From NCBI GenBank assembly GCA_030693065.1, contig JAUYBL010000015.1, forward strand, positions 17,830 to 81,829: a stretch of DNA of 64,000 nucleotides, read 5' to 3'. The stretch comes from Methylococcaceae bacterium. Its GTDB lineage: Bacteria; Pseudomonadota; Gammaproteobacteria; Methylococcales; Methylomonadaceae. Below, piece by piece: positions 8,953 through 18,973 of this stretch. Both the position numbers and the translations under genes were made by a program. Every line of letters begins with the position of its first letter. The stretch's first letter is position 1. The notes beneath the pieces were generated by a model. It was not told the origin of the DNA, made no database searches, and saw only the letters and a list, made by a program, of their open reading frames with translations.

Positions 8953-9062
8953 GGTTTTTCGAGATTCCAAATATTTTGTTCGAGCCTCCACCCCATGCGG
9001 ATAAAGTTTGCGAAAGCTAAATTTGCGGGGCTCTGGCGGCATTTATATGTCCGGGAGGATGC

Positions 9063-11201
9063 ATGTTAAAAGTGGTGTTGCGCTGGTTATTGACCCTTAT
9101 TTACAAAGTTGAAGTTAAAGGTCTGGATAATTATAAAAAAGCTGGCGAGCGGGTGTTGATTATTGCCAATCACACGTCATTTCTGGACCCATTGTTGTTG
9201 GGGGTGTTTTTGCCCGACGAAATCACCTTTGCGATAAATACCCATATCGCCCAGCGCTGGTGGCTTAAGCCGTTTTTGCGCTTGTCGCAGGTGTTTCCGA
9301 TGGATCCCACGCACCCGATTTCATTAAAAAATCTGATTCATCACATGCAGGGTAATACCCGCACAGTGATTTTTCCTGAGGGCCGGATTACCGTCACCGG
9401 GTCGATGATGAAAATCTACGATGGCCCCGGCATGGTCGCTGATAAATCCGGCGCGACGATTTTGCCGATTCGTATAGACGGTGCCGAATACACGCATTTC
9501 TCCAGGCTGCGCAACATCGTTCGCGTACGTTTTTTTCCGAAAATCACCATGCAGATTTTGCCGCCTACGCATATTGCGGCACGTAAAGAATTGACCGGCA
9601 AAAACCGACGTAAATATAGCGGTCATGTGTTGGCCGACATCATGACCGAGATGATGTTTGCGACCAGCCATTATCAGCAAACTATTTTTTCCGGATTACT
9701 GGCAGCGCGCAAAATTCATGGGGGTAAACACACAGTTGCCGAAGATCTTGAGCGACTGCCATTATCTTACGACACGTTGATTACGCGTACTTTTGCGATC
9801 GGCAATGCGTTGGCAAACATGACCGACAGCGGCGAGTATGTCGGGGTGTTTTTACCCAACTCCACCAAAACACTGTATGTGATATTGGGCTTGCAGTTGC
9901 ATGGCAGGGTGCCTGCGATGTTGAATTATTCAACTGGTTCAGCGGGGATGTTGTCGGCCTGTGCGACAGCCAAAGTGCAAACGGTGCTGACTTCACGTCG
10001 GTTTATTGAATTGGGCAAGCTCGGCGCCGAAGCCGAACAGTTGGCTCAGCAGGTAAAGCTGGTTTATTTGGAAGATTTGGCCGGTCAAATTAGCGGCTTG
10101 GATAAATTTAAAGCGTTGTTGCAAAGCAAAACCTGCTGGTGGTATCAACATGAACAGGTCGATGCAGATAGTCCTGCGGTAGTTTTGTTCACCTCAGGTT
10201 CGGAAGGCACTCCCAAAGGGGTCGTGCTGTCTCATGCCAATATTTTGGCCAATCACCGGCAAGTTGCAGCGCGCATCGCCTTTAACCCACAGGATGTGGT
10301 GCTCAACTTTTTACCGATGTTTCATTCTTTTGGCTTTACCGTCGGCACCTTACTGCCAGTGCTGAACGGTATGACCACGTTCTTTTATCCAACGCCTTTG
10401 CATTTTGCGGTGATCCCGGAAATCGCTTATGAAATCAATGCCACCATCATGTTCGGCACCAATACTTTTTTTGCCGCCTACGGCAAGAAGGCGCATCCAT
10501 ACGACTTTTATTCGCTGCGTTATGTAGTGGCCGGTGCGGAAAAATTGCAGGAAACGACCCGGCAGTTGTGGGCGGAAAAATTCGGCATCCGCATTCTTGA
10601 AGGTTACGGTGCTACCGAAACTGCGCCGGTGGCCGCCGTGAATACCCCGATGGACTATAAAGCCGGCACCGTTGGCCGCTTAATGCCGGCGATGACTTAC
10701 CAGCTGCAACCCGTACCTGGCATTGAAGATGCCGGGCAATTACACGTGCAGGGTCCCAACATTATGTCGGGCTACTTATTGGCCAACAATCCAGGCCAAT
10801 TAGTGCCGACTGAGTCGGTATTCGGTAAAGGCTGGTACGACACCGGCGATATTGTTCACGTGGATGATGACGGCTTTATCAGCATACGCGGTCGCAGTAA
10901 GCGTTTTGCCAAAGTCGGCGGGGAGATGGTGTCACTGACGCTGGTTGAACAATTGGCGACCAATGCCTGGCCCGATGCGCATCATGCGGCGATCAGTGTG
11001 CCGGATGAAAAAAAGGGCGAGCAAATCATTCTGCTCACCACGCAAAAACAAGCGACTGTGGCTGAGCTTGCTGCCAAATCCGGCGGTGTGACGCAAATCA
11101 GTCTGCCGCGCAAAATTGTGTTGGTTGATGCCATTCCGGTAATGGCGACCGGCAAAACCAATTACTCAGCGGTGACGGCGCTGATTACCGGTAAGGCGTA
11201 A
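9063..11201 (+). CDS. aas: Bifunctional acyl-ACP synthetase / 2-acylglycerophosphoethanolamine acyltransferase
   Basis: A 712-residue two-domain enzyme that reacylates lysophospholipids at the inner membrane. Residues 1-190 form a PlsC-type acyltransferase with the NHTSFLDPLL (HX4D) motif near residue 38 and FPEGRIT near 102. The rest is an AMP-forming acyl-ACP synthetase with VLFTSGSEGTPKGVVLSH near 379, the adenylate motif GYGATETAPVAAVN near 517 and GWYDTGDIVHVDDDGF. A strong ribosome binding site (GGGAGGA) precedes the ATG. In many bacteria a transporter domain is fused to this protein; here the transporter LplT is encoded separately just downstream, as in E. coli. A REP-like repeat lies between them. 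Confidence 0.92.
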   Translation: MLKVVLRWLLTLIYKVEVKGLDNYKKAGERVLIIANHTSFLDPLLLGVFLPDEITFAINTHIAQRWWLKPFLRLSQVFPMDPTHPISLKNLIHHMQGNTRTVIFPEGRITVTGSMMKIYDGPGMVADKSGATILPIRIDGAEYTHFSRLRNIVRVRFFPKITMQILPPTHIAARKELTGKNRRKYSGHVLADIMTEMMFATSHYQQTIFSGLLAARKIHGGKHTVAEDLERLPLSYDTLITRTFAIGNALANMTDSGEYVGVFLPNSTKTLYVILGLQLHGRVPAMLNYSTGSAGMLSACATAKVQTVLTSRRFIELGKLGAEAEQLAQQVKLVYLEDLAGQISGLDKFKALLQSKTCWWYQHEQVDADSPAVVLFTSGSEGTPKGVVLSHANILANHRQVAARIAFNPQDVVLNFLPMFHSFGFTVGTLLPVLNGMTTFFYPTPLHFAVIPEIAYEINATIMFGTNTFFAAYGKKAHPYDFYSLRYVVAGAEKLQETTRQLWAEKFGIRILEGYGATETAPVAAVNTPMDYKAGTVGRLMPAMTYQLQPVPGIEDAGQLHVQGPNIMSGYLLANNPGQLVPTESVFGKGWYDTGDIVHVDDDGFISIRGRSKRFAKVGGEMVSLTLVEQLATNAWPDAHHAAISVPDEKKGEQIILLTTQKQATVAELAAKSGGVTQISLPRKIVLVDAIPVMATGKTNYSAVTALITGKA

Positions 11202-11235
11202 TTTATTATGGAGTCCTTTGAAAATTATCCGATCA

Positions 11236-11345
11236 TGCTTCGACAGGCTCAGCACGAACGGATAACTGACCGATTTAATAATTTCACCGTTCACATTTAT
11301 GCCCTGTGGGTACTGAGCTGTGAGTTTGTCGAACAGTCGAAGTGC
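11236..11345. repeat. REP-like repeat pair between aas and lplT
   Basis: Two copies of the REP-like core face each other: GCTTCGACAGGCTCAGCACGAACG at 11237-11260, and ACTGAGCTGTGAGTTTGTCG followed by AACAGTCGAAG at about 11311-11341. They flank a short spacer and end 20 bases before the lplT start. Confidence 0.65.
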
Positions 11346-11364
11346 AATTTTTAGAGATTTTCTA

Positions 11365-12531
11365 ATGACAAAACATATCTATCCACTGCTGATCGCCCAG
11401 TTTTTATCCGCGTTTGCCGATAATGCCATCTTGTTTACGGTGATTGCGCTGGTGATGCAATCCACCCAGTTGGCCAGCTGGTATGTCCCGGCATTACAAA
11501 GTTCGTTCTTATTGGCGTTTGTATTGTTGGCGCCTTGGGTAGGCGGTTTTGCCGATCATCATGCTAAATCTAAGGTGTTAATTATTGCCAATTTGATTAA
11601 GGCGAGCGGCGCGGGATTGTTACTGCTGCATGTCGAACCTTTGTTGGCTTACGGCGTAGTCGGGATGGGGGCGGCGATTTACAGCCCTGCCAAATACGGC
11701 ATTTTGCCGGAACTGGTAGGGCATGACAGTTTGGTTAAAGCAAATAGCTGGATTGAAGGCTCGACCATTTTGGCGATTTTGCTAGGCATGGTGATAGGGG
11801 CCAGAGTGGCGGATTATTCGATAACGGCGGCTCTTGCTCTGACTATTGGCCTGTTTGTGGTGTCTGCAATAGTGACCTTGCGCTTGCCGGTAAAAATCAA
11901 ACAAAGGCTGACAGACGACACCGGCTTAAAAGTCGTGCAATTTGCCCGGCAAATCGGTCAATTTTTTGATACGCCGCGATCACGTTTTGCAATTCTGGGC
12001 GGGTCGTTATTTTGGGCTGCAGCCGCAACATTACGGGTGATTTTGGTTGCCTGGGCACCATTGGTGCTGGCGTTAAAAAATGCCACAGACATTGCGCAAC
12101 TGACGCTGTTTTTGGCGGTCGGCATTATTGTCGGTTCAGTACTGGTGCCGCGTATGATTCCGCTAGAGCATTTGCGTCGCGCCAGGGTTCCGGCCTATTT
12201 AATGGCGGTATGTATATGTATATTGAGCTTGATGGACGGCTTGTGGCCCGCTCGGTTTACGCTGTTTTTTATTGGCATGATGGGCGGTATGTTTATCGTG
12301 CCGGTCAACGCTGCATTACAGGAATTAGGGCAACAGAGCATTGGTAGTGGCAGCGCGGTAGCGTTACAGGGATTTTTTCAAAATCTTGCCATGCTGTTGG
12401 CGGTGGGCGGTTATACCTATGCGGCAGCGCAGCAGGTGGGGCCAATTATGGCTATGACAGTGCTCGGTGCCTTGGTATTTACGGCCACTTTTTTGGTGGC
12501 GTTAAAGTTGCCGGATCGGCAAACGTCCTAA
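11365..12531 (+). CDS. lplT: Lysophospholipid transporter
   Basis: A major-facilitator membrane protein of 388 residues with about 11-12 membrane segments, close in length to E. coli LplT (397). I choose ATG 11365 (MTKHIYPLLIAQFLSAFADN) because the in-frame GTG at 11320 lies inside a repeat element. The segment QFLSAFADNAILFTVIALVM and the loop VGGFADHHAKSKV are typical. LplT flips lysophospholipids such as lysophosphatidylethanolamine across the inner membrane so that Aas, encoded upstream, can reacylate them. The pair therefore forms a phospholipid-repair module. Confidence 0.9.
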   Translation: MTKHIYPLLIAQFLSAFADNAILFTVIALVMQSTQLASWYVPALQSSFLLAFVLLAPWVGGFADHHAKSKVLIIANLIKASGAGLLLLHVEPLLAYGVVGMGAAIYSPAKYGILPELVGHDSLVKANSWIEGSTILAILLGMVIGARVADYSITAALALTIGLFVVSAIVTLRLPVKIKQRLTDDTGLKVVQFARQIGQFFDTPRSRFAILGGSLFWAAAATLRVILVAWAPLVLALKNATDIAQLTLFLAVGIIVGSVLVPRMIPLEHLRRARVPAYLMAVCICILSLMDGLWPARFTLFFIGMMGGMFIVPVNAALQELGQQSIGSGSAVALQGFFQNLAMLLAVGGYTYAAAQQVGPIMAMTVLGALVFTATFLVALKLPDRQTS

Positions 12532-12535
12532 CGCT

Positions 12536-13159
12536 CTATTGAGCAGGTAACTCAGCAAGCCAGCCGCGGATAAAATTTCTTACTAATAATATTCCGCTAT
12601 CGTTGAGATGGTCTGGCGTTGCGGCAATAGGCTTACCAATCAAAAACAGCGTGCCTATGCCATGAATACCGGCCCATAAGCTTCGTGCCGCTAAGGTGAT
12701 TTCCGGTTCTGGGCGTTGTGGTGCCAGTTGGTGCAGCGGGATGGCAAATTGCCGGGTTATCACATCAATTCTTTGCTGAAGCCAGTCAATATCGTTTGGT
12801 GTGACATCTTCAGGGGCACGATTGTCAAACACAATTCGCCAACGGTTAATGTTGCGGCTGGCGTAATTCAAATACGCTTTGGCTAGTTCTTCAAGGCATT
12901 GTTCATTATTTTCAGCTTCCTGCTCTCTGACCAGGGTTAAGCGTTCAGCGACATTGTCTAAAGTGCTGGCATTAAAATGCATAATCAAATGCGCCATGCT
13001 GGGAAATACCATATAAATACTGCCCACGGTATAGCCGATGTCTCCGGCAATCTGACGAGCAGTTAACTTGGCAACACCATCGCGAGTTATTATTTCTTCA
13101 GCTGAATCCAGAATCATGTCTTTGATTTCTGTCAGGCTGTGTTTTCGTCGTCGTGCCAT
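12536..13159 (-). CDS. TetR/AcrR-family transcriptional regulator
   Basis: A 207-residue regulator. The N-terminal helix-turn-helix is clear: EEIITRDGVAKLTARQIAGDIGYTVGSIYMVF at about residues 17-50, with the TetR recognition-helix pattern. The C-terminal part contains ARSLWAGIHGIGTLFLIG, which fits the WHG-type ligand-binding domain found in one TetR subgroup. It is convergent with lplT (4-base gap) and its target is unknown; it may act on the aas/lplT region or on its own promoter in front of 13159. Confidence 0.88.
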   Translation of the reverse strand: MARRRKHSLTEIKDMILDSAEEIITRDGVAKLTARQIAGDIGYTVGSIYMVFPSMAHLIMHFNASTLDNVAERLTLVREQEAENNEQCLEELAKAYLNYASRNINRWRIVFDNRAPEDVTPNDIDWLQQRIDVITRQFAIPLHQLAPQRPEPEITLAARSLWAGIHGIGTLFLIGKPIAATPDHLNDSGILLVRNFIRGWLAELPAQ

Positions 13160-13218
13160 AAAAATACAAGTTGCTTGGCGGTTTTGTTAACCGCTCTTTG
13201 AATGAATATCTCAGTAGT

Positions 13219-15360
13219 CTAGTGAGCCAATGCTGCGCGGATGCAACGTAAGATGCCGTAACTATAACGGCCTTCAAAGTGGTCGAACACTGGTTTAACT
13301 GCGGCGTTGTGCGCTTCTGACAAGTCGAGGATGGCTTGTTTGATCTCGGTGATTTCTTGTTCGGGCAATTCTACTACATCTTGTAGCGCGAGTTGTCCTT
13401 GTTCTACCGACTGAGCCAAGTGGCCGAAGATGGTGGTTTCCTGTAATCCGCGTTGTTGAGCAATTTTCTCCACGTTGTAGCCAAGTCTAAATAAGGCGAT
13501 TGTCTCCTCTGTGGTATCCGACAAGCCAATCGGGCCGCTGGATGTAGGCTCGGTAAATTCGTGAATAACGGCAAGAAAGTCATCGGCATAAAGCTCCAGC
13601 TTGCGCTCGCCAATACCTGATAGCATCGCCATTTGTTGGCGGTTGGTGGGTTTGGCTTCCAGCATGGCCATCAAGGTGGCGTCATGAAAAATCACATACG
13701 GCGGCACGTCCTGGGCATCGGCAATGGCTTTGCGTTTGGCGCGTAAGGCATTCCAAAGTAATGAGCTCTGATTGTTGGAAAACGCCCGGCCTGCGGTTTT
13801 GCTGCCTTTGACTTTCTCCGGTTGTAAATCTTTACGCAGCATTAGTGTTTGCTCGCCGCGCAAAATCGGTCTACACGCTTCCGTCAGGCGCAGCGAGCCG
13901 AAGTTGTCAAAATCAACGGCAACCAAGCTTCGGGCAACCAACTGCCTGAATACCGAATACCATTGTTTTTCATCCAGTTGTTTGCCTATCCCAAAGGTGG
14001 AGAGTTTGTTGTGGGCAGAACTGACGATACGCTCGGTGCTTTTGCCGAGTAAAACGTCAACCAGATAGGCAACGCCGTAACGCTGCTGGGTACGATGGAT
14101 GCACGATAAAGCCTGTTGAGCGGCGAGTGTGCCATCCCAGGTGTCGACCGGCTTTAAGCAGGTATCGCAATTGCCGCAGGGCTGTTCAAGCGTGTCACCA
14201 AAATAATTTAATAAGCCCTGGCGACGACAATGCACTTGTTCGCATAACGCCAACATGGCTTCCAATTTATGATATTCGATGCGTTTATGGGCCTCGTCGG
14301 CATTCGAACTTGCCAACATTTGCCGGAGCGTAATCACATCTTGCAAGCCATAAGCCATCCAGGCATTAGCCGCTAAACCATCGCGCCCGGCTCGGCCGGT
14401 TTCCTGGTAATACGCTTCAACGCTTTTCGGTAAATCCAAATGCGCGACAAAACGCACGTTGGGTTTGTCGATGCCCATGCCAAAAGCGATGGTGGCGACC
14501 ATCACCAGCCCTTCTTCCATTAAGAACCGGTGCTGATGCCGTTGCCGTAGATCGTTAGACATACCGGCGTGATACGGCAGCGAGTTAACACCTTTGCTGG
14601 TCAGCCATTCGGCAGTGGCATCGACTTTTTTGCGCGACAGGCAATAAACGATACCGGCATCCCCTGCATGCTCGGCACGAATAAAGTCCAGCAATTGTTG
14701 CTTGGCATTTTGTTTTTGGACAATGCGATAGCGAATATTCGGTCGATCGAAGCCGCTTTGGAAATGTCGGGCTTGCTCCAGTCCTAAGCGCAGTTTGATT
14801 TCTTGTTGAGTTTTGTCGTCAGCGGTAGCGGTCAGCGCGATGCGCGGCACTTCAGGAAAACGCTCATGCAGCATCGACAGTTGCAGGTAATCGGCGCGAA
14901 AATCATGTCCCCATTGCGACACACAATGCGCCTCATCGATGGCAAACAGCGCAATTTGCAGGCGTTTAAACAATGCCACGGTGCGTTCTGAGGCCAGGCG
15001 TTCCGGTGCGATGTACAGCAAATCCAGCTCGCCATTAAGTAATTGCTGTTCGATCTGGCGGGCTTGTTCAAGCGACAGCGCAGAATTGAGAAATGCAGCT
15101 TTCACACCCAGTTGCAATAACGCACTGACTTGATCTTGCATTAACGCAATCAATGGCGACACGACGATGCCAACACCGGGTCTTAGCAGCGCCGGAATTT
15201 GATAACACAGCGATTTCCCGCCGCCAGTAGGCATTAATACCAGCGCATCCTGGCCGGACAGCACGTGCTCAATGACTTGCTGCTGATGACCACGAAACCG
15301 GTCATAGCCGAACACTGTTTTGAGCACATCAAGAGGGGAATGATTTACCGCGACTACCAT
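13219..15360 (-). CDS. recQ: ATP-dependent DNA helicase RecQ
   Basis: A 713-residue superfamily 2 helicase that unwinds DNA 3'-5' in recombination and replication repair. The Walker A motif MPTGGGKS is at residues 43-50, the DEAH box at 142-145 ([15 protein letters not shown]), and the arginine-finger motif [10 protein letters not shown] follows. The RecQ C-terminal zinc-binding segment is visible as [17 protein letters not shown] with CGNCDTC. An HRDC-type region follows near residues 525-600, and the C-terminus resembles the helix-turn-helix extension ([20 protein letters not shown]) of longer RecQ proteins. It is monocistronic. Confidence is high. Confidence 0.95.
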   Translation of the reverse strand: MVVAVNHSPLDVLKTVFGYDRFRGHQQQVIEHVLSGQDALVLMPTGGGKSLCYQIPALLRPGVGIVVSPLIALMQDQVSALLQLGVKAAFLNSALSLEQARQIEQQLLNGELDLLYIAPERLASERTVALFKRLQIALFAIDEAHCVSQWGHDFRADYLQLSMLHERFPEVPRIALTATADDKTQQEIKLRLGLEQARHFQSGFDRPNIRYRIVQKQNAKQQLLDFIRAEHAGDAGIVYCLSRKKVDATAEWLTSKGVNSLPYHAGMSNDLRQRHQHRFLMEEGLVMVATIAFGMGIDKPNVRFVAHLDLPKSVEAYYQETGRAGRDGLAANAWMAYGLQDVITLRQMLASSNADEAHKRIEYHKLEAMLALCEQVHCRRQGLLNYFGDTLEQPCGNCDTCLKPVDTWDGTLAAQQALSCIHRTQQRYGVAYLVDVLLGKSTERIVSSAHNKLSTFGIGKQLDEKQWYSVFRQLVARSLVAVDFDNFGSLRLTEACRPILRGEQTLMLRKDLQPEKVKGSKTAGRAFSNNQSSLLWNALRAKRKAIADAQDVPPYVIFHDATLMAMLEAKPTNRQQMAMLSGIGERKLELYADDFLAVIHEFTEPTSSGPIGLSDTTEETIALFRLGYNVEKIAQQRGLQETTIFGHLAQSVEQGQLALQDVVELPEQEITEIKQAILDLSEAHNAAVKPVFDHFEGRYSYGILRCIRAALAH

Positions 15361-15420
15361 GGTGTTTATTTTTACTGTAGAAATAGCTCAGGAGCGGTTG
15401 ATTTAGGGAAGCGTTGAACA

Positions 15421-15525
15421 AATCGATTTCGCTCATGGTTCGACAAGCTCACCACGAACGAAATCGATAAGTTACCGTTCATCTGTCCCTAGACCACCCT
15501 TGAGGTGGAGCTTGTCGAAGGATTT
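15421..15525. repeat. REP-like palindromic repeats upstream of gshA
   Basis: An inverted repeat ATCGATTTCG...CGAAATCGAT encloses the REP-like core GGTTCGACAAGCTCACCACG at 15422-15467. A second, partial copy (GGTGGAGCTTGTCGAAGG) lies at about 15505-15525. Both belong to the same family as the repeats at 8888 and 11236. Confidence 0.7.
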
Positions 15526-15633
15526 AATCAGCGCTTCCTTAGGACTCATAGAAATTTTGCCAGTGCTCCAATAAGTTAAAGCTTTTATAATGGTGCGATT
15601 ATATCAGGACTGACAGGTACATACGCCCACACC

Positions 15634-17217
15634 ATGACACTTCTTAGCACTGCGCCGCTGGCGCGCCTTGAGCAACTTCTGGCAAATGATCAACAACAGA
15701 CACTGTGCGGCGGACTGAAAGGTATCGAAAAAGAAAGCCTGCGACTTGCCGATGACGGCTTTATTGCCCACACCCAGCACCCGAAAACCTTGGGTTCATC
15801 CTTAACTCATCCTTACATCACCACGGATTATTCAGAAGCGTTGATCGAGCTGATTACGCCGCCGTTTGCAGAAATTAAAGACACCTTGGCGTATATGCAG
15901 CAATTGCACCAGTTTGTTTATGAGCAATTGGATCATGAAATCTTGCTTGGCTCCAGCATGCCTTGCGGCATTGATGGCGATGACAGCATACCTATTGCCG
16001 AATATGGCTCGTCCAATATTGGCCGCATGAAGCACATTTATCGACATGGATTGTGGCACCGTTACGGTAGAACCATGCAGGCTATTGCCGGCATACATTT
16101 TAATTATTCTGTGCCGAACGCCTTGTGGCGGGCATTACACCAGCAACAACAGGCATTAACGCTGGAACAGTTTATCAATGAAGGCTATTTTGGCCTGATC
16201 AGAAATTTTCAGCGCGTCGGCTGGATTATTCTGTATTTATTTGGCGCATCCCCTGCGATTTGTAAAAACTTCTTTAAAAGTCGTCCGGCCTTGATGGCGC
16301 AATTTGAAGAATTTGATCAAGGCACGCTTTATCATCCCTATGCCACCTCATTACGGATGAGTGACATCGGGTACAAAAGTAAAAACCAGGCCAACCTTAA
16401 AATTGATTACAACTCGCTTGAAGGTTATGTCAGCAGTTTGAGCCAAGCTATTGCCACGCCTTACCCTGAATATGAACAAATTGGCGTCAAGGTTGATGGT
16501 GAATACCGCCAGCTCAACAGTAATATCCTGCAAATCGAAAACGAGTTTTACAGCATCATCCGCCCGAAACAGATTGCCGAATCCGGCGAAAAGCCGACGC
16601 TGGCGCTGAAACGACGCGGCGTGCGCTATGTGGAAATGCGCTCGTTGGATTTGGATGTGTTTGAACCTATCGGCATTAACGAAAACACCGCTCGTTTTAT
16701 TGAAGCCTTGCTGCTCACTTGTGCGTTAAAAGATAGCCCGACTTTGTCGGCAGCCGATCACCAGCTCAATAATGCCAATCAGCTGGCGGTGGCTAATTTC
16801 GGTAGAATGCCGGGCTTGGCGCTTGATAAAGACGGGCAAAAAATACCATTGACGGATTGGGCGGAAGAAATTTTTGCCGCCATGCAGCCGGTCTGTGAAA
16901 TTCTGGATCAAGATAATGCCAGCAAACCTTATAGTGCGGCGTTGGCGGTGCAGCGGCAAGTCTTGGATAATCCTGATCTGACCGCTTCAGCACGCATACT
17001 GGCAGCCATGCGCCAAACCCAGCAACCCTTCACGCGATTTGCGCATCAACAATCCGCACAACATGCGAAGGCGTTATCCGCCGACATGTTAGATGAGCCA
17101 ACACGGCAACGCTTTACAGCCATGGCAGTCGAATCGCTAGCCAAACAACATCAGCTCGAAAGCAAACCGCAAATCCCTTTCGACGATTTTTTACAGCAGT
17201 ATTTTGCGCAAAAATAA
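15634..17217 (+). CDS. gshA: Glutamate-cysteine ligase
   Basis: The 527-residue product catalyses the first step of glutathione synthesis, joining glutamate and cysteine with ATP in the cytoplasm. Length and sequence match the gammaproteobacterial type 1 family (E. coli 518 residues). Typical segments are [14 protein letters not shown] near residue 25, [14 protein letters not shown] near 64, GIHFNYSVP near 153 and [18 protein letters not shown] near 329. A perfect TATAAT lies at 15586-15591 as a probable -10. cysH begins 2 bases after the stop codon, so sulfate reduction and glutathione synthesis appear to be co-transcribed. Confidence 0.95.
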   Translation: MTLLSTAPLARLEQLLANDQQQTLCGGLKGIEKESLRLADDGFIAHTQHPKTLGSSLTHPYITTDYSEALIELITPPFAEIKDTLAYMQQLHQFVYEQLDHEILLGSSMPCGIDGDDSIPIAEYGSSNIGRMKHIYRHGLWHRYGRTMQAIAGIHFNYSVPNALWRALHQQQQALTLEQFINEGYFGLIRNFQRVGWIILYLFGASPAICKNFFKSRPALMAQFEEFDQGTLYHPYATSLRMSDIGYKSKNQANLKIDYNSLEGYVSSLSQAIATPYPEYEQIGVKVDGEYRQLNSNILQIENEFYSIIRPKQIAESGEKPTLALKRRGVRYVEMRSLDLDVFEPIGINENTARFIEALLLTCALKDSPTLSAADHQLNNANQLAVANFGRMPGLALDKDGQKIPLTDWAEEIFAAMQPVCEILDQDNASKPYSAALAVQRQVLDNPDLTASARILAAMRQTQQPFTRFAHQQSAQHAKALSADMLDEPTRQRFTAMAVESLAKQHQLESKPQIPFDDFLQQYFAQK

Positions 17218-17219
17218 TT

Positions 17220-17942
17220 ATGACAAAGCTAGATATTTCAGCATTACAAACCGAGTTGGCAGGCAAAAGCCCGCGCGTTATCCTTAAAAAAGCCCTGCAA
17301 ACATTCGATAACATTGCGATTTCTTTCAGCGGTGCCGAAGACGTGGTGCTGATTGATATGGCCTTGGCAATTCGCAAGGATATTCAGGTGTTTTCTTTAG
17401 ATACCGGGCGCTTGCATCCGGAAACGTATCGATTTATAGAAAAAGTTAGAAAGCATTATCAAATCGATATTGAACTGCTGACGCCCGATAGAAACCTGTT
17501 GGATGCGTTTGTAAAAAACAAAGGTCTGTTTAGTTTTTATGAAGACGGCCATCAAGAATGCTGCGGCGTTCGTAAAGTCGAGCCGTTAAAACGCAAACTG
17601 GCACAAGTGGATGCCTGGATTACCGGACAACGCAAAGATCAAAGCCTGGATACGCGCCAAAACTTGCCGGAAGTGCAATTGGATACGGCGTTTGGCAGCG
17701 AAAATCACCCGCTGGTTAAATTTAATCCGCTCGCCAACTGGAGTTCAGCGCAAGTTTGGGATCATATCGAAGCCTATCAAGTGCCATTCAACGAACTACA
17801 CCAACACGGCTACATTAGCATAGGCTGCGAGCCCTGCACCCGCCCGGTGTTACCTAATCAGCACGAACGCGCCGGACGCTGGTGGTGGGAAGAGAGCACC
17901 AAAAAAGAATGCGGGTTACATGTGGGGAATGTGAAGGGTTGA
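17220..17942 (+). CDS. cysH: Assimilatory adenylyl-sulfate (APS) reductase
   Basis: A 240-residue thioredoxin- or glutathione-dependent reductase that makes sulfite from activated sulfate. It has the phosphosulfate-binding [15 protein letters not shown] near residue 35 and [11 protein letters not shown] near 59. Two cysteine pairs, Cys114-Cys115 ([10 protein letters not shown]) and Cys203-Cys206 (GCEPCTRP), are the ligands of a [4Fe-4S] cluster; this marks the enzyme as APS-type rather than the cluster-free PAPS type of E. coli. The catalytic cysteine is Cys231 in KKECGLHV. It follows gshA by 2 bases, so both may be one operon. Confidence 0.92.
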   Translation: MTKLDISALQTELAGKSPRVILKKALQTFDNIAISFSGAEDVVLIDMALAIRKDIQVFSLDTGRLHPETYRFIEKVRKHYQIDIELLTPDRNLLDAFVKNKGLFSFYEDGHQECCGVRKVEPLKRKLAQVDAWITGQRKDQSLDTRQNLPEVQLDTAFGSENHPLVKFNPLANWSSAQVWDHIEAYQVPFNELHQHGYISIGCEPCTRPVLPNQHERAGRWWWEESTKKECGLHVGNVKG

Positions 17943-18162
17943 TGAGACCTTTCTGAAATTACTTGTCGACAAGATTCTACAAAGAATATTTACAACCTTT
18001 GACTTTTAAGGAGCTAAGCTAAATCGCAATAATTGCTTAAATTCTTGATAGCCGAAATAGATTGCAATCTTATAGCTCTAGCCAATAGACTAAGGCGCTA
18101 AAGAAGCTACTTGGCTATTAGAAAATACTCTTATTTCGAAATCATCAAAGGACATGTAGTAA

Positions 18163-18744
18163 ATGAAAATATCAATATCCCTCAAAAAACAATGTATTAA
18201 TGTTGTTTTTATCCTACTTGTAAGTTTTGTAAGCCAAAATAGTTTTGCTTCTGTTTTTAGTCAGTCAGATACTAGATCGGCACCGATATTTGTTCTAATA
18301 GAACCTACGCTAAGTTACTGTTTGCCTAATGGGACTTGTGGTAACTATGATGCAGGTTGGACGCAACGAAATTCACCAATCATTCAAGTTGATCAGAAAA
18401 TTTCTATTTCAACAGCCAGCACTAACTTTGCCTTCTATTTAGGCAACACTCTAAATGGAAAATTTGAAGTTTCTTTAACACCAGCTTTCCAAGTATCTAG
18501 CCCATATTCGGGAGACGAGTTGACTGCAAATATTGCTAATCGCACTTCAATTCTATCAACAACAAATACAGGATTAGCTTCTTTTGAAGCAAGCAAAGGA
18601 ATTGACTACTACCTATTGTTAGGTGGATTGGTGCGTAGTGAACAAACTTACCAATTGCAAGTGTCCCAAGTCCCCTTGCCTGCTGCATTTTGGTTATTTG
18701 GGTCGTGGCTGAGTATGTTTTTAGCATTTAAGAAAAGAAAGTAA
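18163..18744 (+). CDS. Secreted protein with PEP-CTERM-like C-terminal sorting signal
   Basis: A 193-residue exported protein of unknown function. It starts with a signal peptide (hydrophobic CINVVFILLVSFVSQNSFAS). The C-terminus is tripartite: VPLPAAFWLF near residue 170, a hydrophobic stretch GSWLSMFLAF, and a basic tail KKRK. This is the PEP-CTERM/exosortase-type signal in the VPLPAA variant I associate with methanotrophs, so the protein is probably processed at the inner membrane and released to the surface or exopolysaccharide. The middle has no recognised domain. The gene is more AT-rich than its neighbours. A second protein with the same tail is at 52085-52744. Confidence 0.75.
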   Translation: MKISISLKKQCINVVFILLVSFVSQNSFASVFSQSDTRSAPIFVLIEPTLSYCLPNGTCGNYDAGWTQRNSPIIQVDQKISISTASTNFAFYLGNTLNGKFEVSLTPAFQVSSPYSGDELTANIANRTSILSTTNTGLASFEASKGIDYYLLLGGLVRSEQTYQLQVSQVPLPAAFWLFGSWLSMFLAFKKRK

Positions 18745-18832
18745 TCGTCACCTTTACCAAAAAAAATCAACTCAACAACTAAGCTGCACGCTTCTCTCAA
18801 CTCAATATTTAAACGGCTTCAAAATTATCACC

Positions 18833-18867
18833 TCGAAAGACCACCTTCAAAATAGGTGGTCTTTCGA
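18833..18867. terminator. Strong hairpin between convergent genes
   Basis: A perfect 14-bp inverted repeat (TCGAAAGACCACCT / AGGTGGTCTTTCGA, loop of 7) sits between the convergent genes ending at 18744 and 18974. There is no long T run on either side, so termination is likely but not certain. Confidence 0.6.
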
Positions 18868-18973
18868 AATTAATCCGTAAGCTGGATTCGCGTAATAGGT
18901 TATGGAATTTACGTTAATTAGCGGCTTGCTGAGCGAAATTCCCCCCCACAGATTATTGCAATATAACCGGTTA

